Shown here: positions 17,509 to 22,125 of the stretch, piece by piece
Numbering within the stretch: position 1 is the stretch's first letter
How the letters are laid out: the number at the start of each line of letters is the position of its first letter
NCBI GenBank assembly: GCA_023249165.1
Contig: JAHFDE010000015.1
Span: 1-22,125 of the forward strand
DNA length: 22,125 nucleotides
Reading direction: 5' to 3'
Origin: Candidatus Methylomirabilota bacterium
Lineage (GTDB): Bacteria > Methylomirabilota > Methylomirabilia > Methylomirabilales > CSP1-5
Position numbers and translations under genes: made by a program
The notes under the pieces: generated by a model
Database searches by the model: none
Seen by the model: only the letters and a program-made list of their open reading frames with translations
What the model was told of the DNA's origin: nothing

Positions 17509-20166
17509 ATGCCGACGAAGAAATTCGTATACTTTTTCGGTAGGGGCCGAGCCGAAGGGTCGGCCAAGATGAAGGATCTCTTGGGAGGGAAGGGATCGAA
17601 CCTGGCCGAGATGACCAATCTGAAGATCCCAGTCCCTCCGGGCTTTACCATCACGACGGAGGCCTGCGTCGAGTCGATGAAGCGCGCCGGAAAGTTCCCG
17701 CCAGGCATGTGGAAACAGGTGGAGAAGAACTTGCGCAATCTGGAAAAGGCCATGGGCCTCACCTTTGGCGATCGGAACGCTCCTCTCCTGGTTTCGGTGC
17801 GGTCCGGGGCGAGAGTCTCCATGCCCGGCATGATGGATACAGTACTCAACTTGGGCCTGAATGACGACGCCGTAGAGGGGCTCGCGGACCTCTCCGGGAA
17901 TCCCCGCTTCGCTTATGACAGTTATCGCCGCTTCATCCAGATGTTCAGCAACGTGGTGCTCGGAATCCCCACCAAGAATTTCGAACAGATTTTGGAGCAA
18001 CGGAAGCGAGAGGTGGGGGTCGAGTTGGATACCGATCTCGCTGCGCCCGATCTTCAAGAAATCGTGCGACGCTACAAGACCCTGGTCCGGGAGCGTATCG
18101 GGCGGGAGTTCCCCCAGGATCCTCGGCAGCAGCTCCGGATGGCCGTGGGGGCCGTTTTTGGGTCGTGGAATAACCCGCGGGCCATCAAGTATCGGGACAT
18201 CCACCGGCTGCCCCATACCTGGGGGACGGCGGTCAACGTGCAGGTGATGGTCTTTGGCAACATGGGGGAGCGCTCTGGGACCGGCGTTGCCTTCACCCGG
18301 GATCCGAGCATGGGACAGAAGCGCCTTTATGGAGAGTTCCTCATGAACGCCCAAGGAGAGGACGTGGTCGCGGGGATCCGGACTCCGCAGCCGATTGAGA
18401 CCCTCGCACACATCGCCCCGAAGGCGTATCGCGATTTTTCCGCTATCTGCCGGCGCCTGGAGAAGCACTACCGGGACATGCAGGATATCGAGTTCACTAT
18501 CCAGGAGGGGAAACTGTATCTCCTGCAGACCCGAACGGGAAAACGGACACCGATGGCTGCAGTCAAGATCGCCGTGGACATGCATCGGGAGGGCCTCATC
18601 GACAAGAAAATGGCAGTCCTCCGCGTGGATCCCCATCAGGTGGAGATCCTCCTCCATCCGATGCTCGACGCCAAGGCCAAGGTCGAGCGAGTGGCCCGCG
18701 GGCTTCCCGCCTCTCCGGGGGCAGCCGTCGGAAAAGTGGTCTTCACGGCGGACGAAGCGGAAGCCTGGGCCGCGCGAGGGGAAAGGGTGATTCTGGTTCG
18801 GGCCGAGACGTCTGCCGAAGACGTCGGCGGGATGCATGCCGCCCAGGGGATCTTGACGGCCAGAGGGGGGATGACCTCGCATGCCGCGGTGGTGGCGCGC
18901 GGCATGGGGAAGCCCTGCGTGGCAGGCTGCGGCGAAATCAACATCTCCGAGGCCGACAAGAGCTTCACGGTGAAGGGACGGAAGGTCAAAGAAGCGGATT
19001 GGATCACCATTGACGGCACGACCGGCGATGTGATGCTAGGCAAATCGCCCCTGGTCCAGCCCGAGCTGTCGGGCGACTTTGCCGTTCTGGTCAAGTGGGC
19101 TGACGCCTTCCAAGAAATCGGGGTCCGGACCAATGCCGACACCCCCACCGACGCCGCCGCCAGCATGGATTTCGGGGCCGAGGGGATCGGGTTGTGCCGG
19201 ACCGAGCACATGTTCTTCCAGGACGACCGCATCATCGCCATGCGGGAGATGATCGTGGCCGAAGACGCAGCGGGTCGGCGGCAAGCCCTCGCCAAGCTGC
19301 TCCCAATGCAGCGCACCGACTTTAAGGCGATCTTTGAGAAGATGAAGGGGTTGCCGGTCATCATCCGCCTCTTTGATCCACCGCTGCATGAATTTCTGCC
19401 CAAGACGTCGCAGGAACTGCAGGTACTGGCCGCGCACATGGGCATTCCCGTGGAGCGCCTCGTGCGCAAGGTGGAACTGCTCCAGGAGTCCAATCCGATG
19501 CTTGGCCACCGGGGCTGCCGGCTCGCCATTACCTATCCCGAAATCACGGAGATGCAAGCCCGGGCCATCTTCGAGGCGGCCTGCCAGATGGTCCGAGAAA
19601 AGAAAAGGGTGTACCCCGAGGTGATGGTTCCGTTAGTAACTACCGTCGAAGAGTTCCGCCACCAGCGGGCCATTATCGACCGGGCGGCTGCCCAGGTCAT
19701 GCGAGAACTGGGCGTCAAGGTCGCGTACAAGGTCGGGACAATGATCGAGACCCCTCGGGCCTGTCTGGTCGCGGACGAGATCGCCGCCGAGGCCGACTTT
19801 TTCTCCTTCGGGACCAATGACCTGACACAGACCACCTTTAGCTTTTCTCGGGACGACGCGGGGAAGTTCCTCCCACAATATGTTGAGGAAGGTATGCTGA
19901 GGGATGATCCCTTTATCAGCATCGATGAGCGAGGGGTCGGGCAGCTGATGGCTATTGCGGTCAAGAAGGGGCGCGGCGCCCGGAAGACCCTGGAGATCGG
20001 CATCTGTGGTGAGCACGGTGGCGACCCGCAGTCGGTCGCATTCTGCCACCGCATGGGCCTGGATTACGTGAGTTGTTCTCCGTACCGAGTCCCGGTGGCC
20101 AAGCTGGCAGCGGCGCACGCAGCCCTGAAGGAAAAAGTCCGGCTCGTGGAGGTAGGAGAGAAATAA
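17509..20166 (+). CDS. ppdK: Pyruvate, phosphate dikinase
   Basis: It interconverts pyruvate + ATP + Pi and PEP + AMP + PPi in the cytoplasm, for gluconeogenesis or PPi-linked glycolysis. The 885 residues are the usual bacterial length. The N-terminal ATP-grasp domain (about 1-345) opens with VYFFGRGRAEGSAKMKDLLGG-type sequence and includes SGARVSMPGMMDTVLNLG. The phosphohistidine domain has GGMTSHAAVVARGMGKPCV, with His458 as the phospho-carrier. The C-terminal PEP-binding barrel has LCRTEHMFF, GTNDLTQTTFSFSRDD and the catalytic Cys833 in ICGEHGGDP. A good Shine-Dalgarno (GAGGGGG) precedes the ATG. The regulatory protein gene follows after 30 nt, so activity is probably controlled by reversible threonine phosphorylation near His458 (MTSH motif). 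Confidence 0.97.
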   Translation: MPTKKFVYFFGRGRAEGSAKMKDLLGGKGSNLAEMTNLKIPVPPGFTITTEACVESMKRAGKFPPGMWKQVEKNLRNLEKAMGLTFGDRNAPLLVSVRSGARVSMPGMMDTVLNLGLNDDAVEGLADLSGNPRFAYDSYRRFIQMFSNVVLGIPTKNFEQILEQRKREVGVELDTDLAAPDLQEIVRRYKTLVRERIGREFPQDPRQQLRMAVGAVFGSWNNPRAIKYRDIHRLPHTWGTAVNVQVMVFGNMGERSGTGVAFTRDPSMGQKRLYGEFLMNAQGEDVVAGIRTPQPIETLAHIAPKAYRDFSAICRRLEKHYRDMQDIEFTIQEGKLYLLQTRTGKRTPMAAVKIAVDMHREGLIDKKMAVLRVDPHQVEILLHPMLDAKAKVERVARGLPASPGAAVGKVVFTADEAEAWAARGERVILVRAETSAEDVGGMHAAQGILTARGGMTSHAAVVARGMGKPCVAGCGEINISEADKSFTVKGRKVKEADWITIDGTTGDVMLGKSPLVQPELSGDFAVLVKWADAFQEIGVRTNADTPTDAAASMDFGAEGIGLCRTEHMFFQDDRIIAMREMIVAEDAAGRRQALAKLLPMQRTDFKAIFEKMKGLPVIIRLFDPPLHEFLPKTSQELQVLAAHMGIPVERLVRKVELLQESNPMLGHRGCRLAITYPEITEMQARAIFEAACQMVREKKRVYPEVMVPLVTTVEEFRHQRAIIDRAAAQVMRELGVKVAYKVGTMIETPRACLVADEIAAEADFFSFGTNDLTQTTFSFSRDDAGKFLPQYVEEGMLRDDPFISIDERGVGQLMAIAVKKGRGARKTLEIGICGEHGGDPQSVAFCHRMGLDYVSCSPYRVPVAKLAAAHAALKEKVRLVEVGEK

Positions 20167-20196
20167 CACAACCGACAGCGGGGTGGCGGGCGTTCG

Positions 20197-21021
20197 ATGC
20201 TGAGGATTTTCGTGGTTTCCGACGCCACGGGTCAGACGGGGGAGCGAATGGTCCGGTCCGGTCTCGTCCAGTTCCCGGAGGCGCCCGCGACCGTGGTCCG
20301 GCGAGGGAATGTGCGCACGCCAGAGCAGCTCCGCGCGATCGTTCAGGAGGCCGCCGGCCACGATTCCCTGATTCTTCACACCCTGGTGTCGGACGAACTG
20401 CGCCGCCTGATGCTGGCCGAATCCCGCGCGCAAGGGGTGGATGCGATGGACCTGATGGGCCCGATGCTGGATCGCCTCGCCAAGCACCTCAAGCTGAGGC
20501 CCCAAGAGAAGCCCGGGCTCTTCAAGCAGCTGGTCGAGGCAAGGTCGAGGGAAATCGAGGCGGTGGAGTTCGCCTTCCGCCACGACGACGGGCAGCACGC
20601 AGATGAACTCAGCCGCGCAGAAGTCGTCCTGGTCGGGGTCTCCAGAACGATGAAGACCCCGACGACGCTGTACCTCGCCTACCAGGGCTGGTTCGCCGCC
20701 AACGTGCCCATCGTCCCCAAAATCCCGATGCCCCCGGTGGTGCTCTCCTTCCCCTCCGAACGGATCATTTGTCTTGTCATGGAGTCCAGGCGGCTATTGG
20801 CATTGCGGCGGGTGCGCGCTGAGTACCTCAGAATTCCTGCGAAGGCATACGCCTCACTGGAGAATGTCCGGAAGGAGCTTCGCCACTCCGAGCGGCTGTG
20901 CGCCAAGCATGGCTGGCGGCAGATCGACGTGACAGGCAAGTCCGTTGAGGAGGTGGCCCGGGAGATCGTCGTTCTCCTCCCCACGGAAGAGCAGGCGCGC
21001 CATCCCTCATGGCAAGGCTAG
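20197..21021 (+). CDS. PPDK regulatory protein (ADP-dependent kinase / Pi-dependent pyrophosphorylase)
   Basis: This is a member of the DUF299 (PDRP1/PpsR) family, bifunctional proteins that inactivate a dikinase or PEP synthase by ADP-dependent threonine phosphorylation and reactivate it with Pi. The 274-residue protein opens with IFVVSDATGQTGERMVRSG. The P-loop-like GVSRTMKTP lies at 147-155. FAANVPIVPKIPMPP and the C-terminal DVTGKSVEEVAREI are also family hallmarks. The neighbouring ppdK (30 nt upstream, same strand) identifies the partner as PPDK rather than PEP synthase. The start is preceded by GGGGTGGCGGG, a loose ribosome site. Confidence 0.94.
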   Translation: MLRIFVVSDATGQTGERMVRSGLVQFPEAPATVVRRGNVRTPEQLRAIVQEAAGHDSLILHTLVSDELRRLMLAESRAQGVDAMDLMGPMLDRLAKHLKLRPQEKPGLFKQLVEARSREIEAVEFAFRHDDGQHADELSRAEVVLVGVSRTMKTPTTLYLAYQGWFAANVPIVPKIPMPPVVLSFPSERIICLVMESRRLLALRRVRAEYLRIPAKAYASLENVRKELRHSERLCAKHGWRQIDVTGKSVEEVAREIVVLLPTEEQARHPSWQG

Positions 21022-21065
21022 CACCCTTGCATGCCCCATTGTCCCCATCATCCCGGGTGGCTCTC

Positions 21066-21105
21066 AAGCAGGGGGCTGCAGGTTCCAATCCTGCACGGGC
21101 TCCCA
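21066..21105 (+). repeat. tRNA 3'-half remnant similar to tRNA-Lys
   Basis: These 40 nt match the 3' end of tRNA-Lys (17096-17135) at 33 of 40 positions and end in CCA. The T-arm still pairs (GCAGG with CCTGC around TTCCAAT), and one stem change is compensated on both sides. No matching acceptor 5' strand or D-arm lies upstream, so it is not a whole tRNA. It may be an old attachment-site scar or a decayed tRNA gene. Confidence 0.6.
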
Positions 21106-21140
21106 GCGTCCTCTTTTCGGACCGAGCTGGCGAGCGGAAC

Positions 21141-21611
21141 TCACTCCAGTCCAGGCGCTACCAAAAACATCATGACCTTGTCGTTCGTCGTGCGGAGACG
21201 GCCTGAGACCTGTTTCAACACGTTCCACAGTATGGTGTTTGCAAGCTCACGATCATTTTGGAGGAGTTGCCGGAAGGGCTCTCGCTTCAGAATCAATAAG
21301 TCGCACTCGGCAGCGGCCCGGGCCGTGGCGCTCCGGACCACCTCATCGCCAAACACCGCCATCTCACCAAAGGCCTGACCCTCCTCCAGTTCCGCCAGTG
21401 TCTCATAGCCGCCTAATGGGTACTCGCGTGTGATGCGAACCTTCCCCTTTACGATCAGGTAAAGTTCCTCGTCTCGATCCCCTTTCTTGAAGATCACGCG
21501 GCCGTTCGCGAACTGCTTTGCCACGGCGATTCGAACGATGGACTGGAGCTGCTCCTGATTCAGGCCCCGAAATATCGCTGCCTTTTCCACTATCGTTGTC
21601 GCGTCGTTCAC
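21141..21611 (-). CDS. Stand-alone cyclic-nucleotide-binding (cNMP) domain protein
   Basis: The 156-residue protein is a single cNMP-binding fold with no DNA-binding helix-turn-helix. The beta-barrel includes GRVIFKKGDRDEELYLIVKGKVRI (about 37-60). The phosphate-binding cassette reads FGEMAVFGDEVVRSATARA (81-99), keeping Glu83 and the Arg93-Ser-Ala that bind the cyclic phosphate in CAP-like proteins. A C-terminal helix (about 120-140) ends the chain. The GTG at 21611 has AAGGAGG four bases upstream; the frame continues to 22061 but that part is low-complexity and unlike a protein. It probably acts as a sensor with a partner protein; the ligand and partner are unknown. It is convergent with the PPDK regulator gene. 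Confidence 0.87.
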   Translation of the reverse strand: MNDATTIVEKAAIFRGLNQEQLQSIVRIAVAKQFANGRVIFKKGDRDEELYLIVKGKVRITREYPLGGYETLAELEEGQAFGEMAVFGDEVVRSATARAAAECDLLILKREPFRQLLQNDRELANTILWNVLKQVSGRLRTTNDKVMMFLVAPGLE

Positions 21612-21648
21612 AGCCCCTCCTTGGTGCCCCCACACGCCTGTGCCCGTG

Positions 21649-21677
21649 ACAATAGGGCCTCCGTCTAAGTACCACAA
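21649..21677 (-). promoter_or_regulatory. Possible promoter for the cNMP-domain gene
   Basis: On the minus strand TTGTGG (21677-21672) and TATTGT (21654-21649) are 17 nt apart. The start would be about 30-35 nt before the GTG. The boxes are only moderate matches. Confidence 0.4.
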
Positions 21678-21926
21678 ATATATTGCAATTCTTGTACCTA
21701 CAGCGCAGCCCCCCTCCCCCTTGACCGCCCGAGCGCCTCTTGCATCCGTACGATCCCCCGCCGCGACGTCTTGTCCTGTGGGCAGTCCCTTCACGGATGA
21801 CGACTGAGCGGGAGACGAAGGCAGTAAGAGTGAGAATGGTCCGCATTTTGCACCAAAAGAGCCTGGGTTAGAAAGCCCACGAAAAATCACCACAAAGATC
21901 AGCCATATGATGCAGGAGGGAATGCA

Positions 21927-22125
21927 ATGACTGCGAAAGAGCTGGCCATTGAGGCGTTCGAGACGTGCGAGCACGCTGGCATGATCTGTATGCAGTGTGC
22001 CGAAGGAGCCATCAAGGCTGCGATCGAGCAGGAGCGAATGCGGTGGCTCTGCGACGCACATCAGCAGGGCGGCGACCCGGGACTTCTGTGGGAGGGGGCG
22101 CCGAGCAGCCTCACATTTTCTGCCT
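21927..22125 (+). CDS. Small Cys-containing protein, unrecognised (3' end beyond window)
   Basis: An open frame of 66 codons runs to the window edge from the ATG at 21927, preceded by a perfect AGGAGG (21914-21919) at good spacing. The N-terminal part is helical-looking (AKELAIEAFETCEHAG), followed by ICMQCAEGAIK and WLCDAHQQGG. The four cysteines (14, 21, 24 and 42 from the Met) include a CxxC pair that could bind a metal or be redox active. I do not recognise the family. It is divergent from the cNMP-domain gene; the gap 21612-21926 holds only the promoter noted and nothing else that I can support. Confidence 0.6.
   Translation, partial: MTAKELAIEAFETCEHAGMICMQCAEGAIKAAIEQERMRWLCDAHQQGGDPGLLWEGAPSSLTFSA

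Noticed and set aside
17473..18882. Minus-strand open frame of 469 codons opposite ppdK
   Set aside because: It shadows a certain gene, is rich in His/Pro/Gly/Arg without any domain, and has no ribosome site.
21612..22061. N-terminal 150-residue extension of the cNMP-domain frame
   Set aside because: The extension does not look like protein, while the GTG at 21611 has an excellent Shine-Dalgarno. A start at 22061 would also overlap the divergent small gene.

Overview
The window is a gene-dense, GC-rich bacterial chromosome segment made of core biosynthetic genes. No phage, plasmid, IS transposase or CRISPR array is visible. The gene set (class I dihydroorotase, PyrK/PyrD-1B, HisZ, a long SerA with ACT domain, PPDK with its regulatory protein, a short-chain-type cis-prenyltransferase, a lipoprotein and a periplasmic thioredoxin) fits a diderm, non-model lineage. 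My guess is the NC10/Methylomirabilota-Rokubacteria neighbourhood. That guess rests on general impression only and needs marker-gene placement.

Layout. (1) 1-7789, plus strand: a tightly packed UMP operon, pyrC (5' end missing)-carA-carB-pyrK-pyrD, mostly with ATGA-type overlaps. (2) 7790-8131: a convergent gap with a structured repeat (copy A). (3) 8132-10369, minus strand: a three-gene operon of a TlpA/ResA-like thioredoxin, an EamA transporter and a cis-prenyltransferase. The thioredoxin has an in-frame TGA exactly at the first cysteine of its CxxC motif, followed by a SECIS-like hairpin, so it reads as a selenoprotein. (4) 10487-16036, plus strand: a consensus sigma-70 promoter, a long leader, then a class V aminotransferase, serA, hisZ and purA (serine, histidine and AMP synthesis). 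(5) 16037-16456: a convergent gap with a nested palindrome and copy B of the structured repeat, inverted relative to copy A. (6) 16457-16846, minus: a small lipoprotein. (7) 17023-17135: a promoter and tRNA-Lys(UUU). (8) 17337-21021: a promoter, a hairpin-rich leader, ppdK and its regulatory kinase/phosphorylase. (9) 21022-22125: a 3' tRNA-like remnant, a minus-strand stand-alone cNMP-binding protein, and the start of an unrecognised Cys-containing small protein.

The two strongest unusual signals are the predicted Sec-containing TlpA (UPHC active site, SECIS-like hairpin at 10136-10156) and a set of in-frame, repeat-derived peptide insertions confined to the pyrimidine operon. These insertions sit in the pyrC N-terminal region, between the two CarA domains, at three sites in PyrK (one between the third and fourth cluster cysteines) and at the PyrD N-terminus. 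They are built from short tandem and inverted repeats and recall in-frame palindromic elements such as those of Rickettsia. A third signal is the pair of about 122-nt structured repeats, both in convergent gaps, which keep three helices despite sequence differences.
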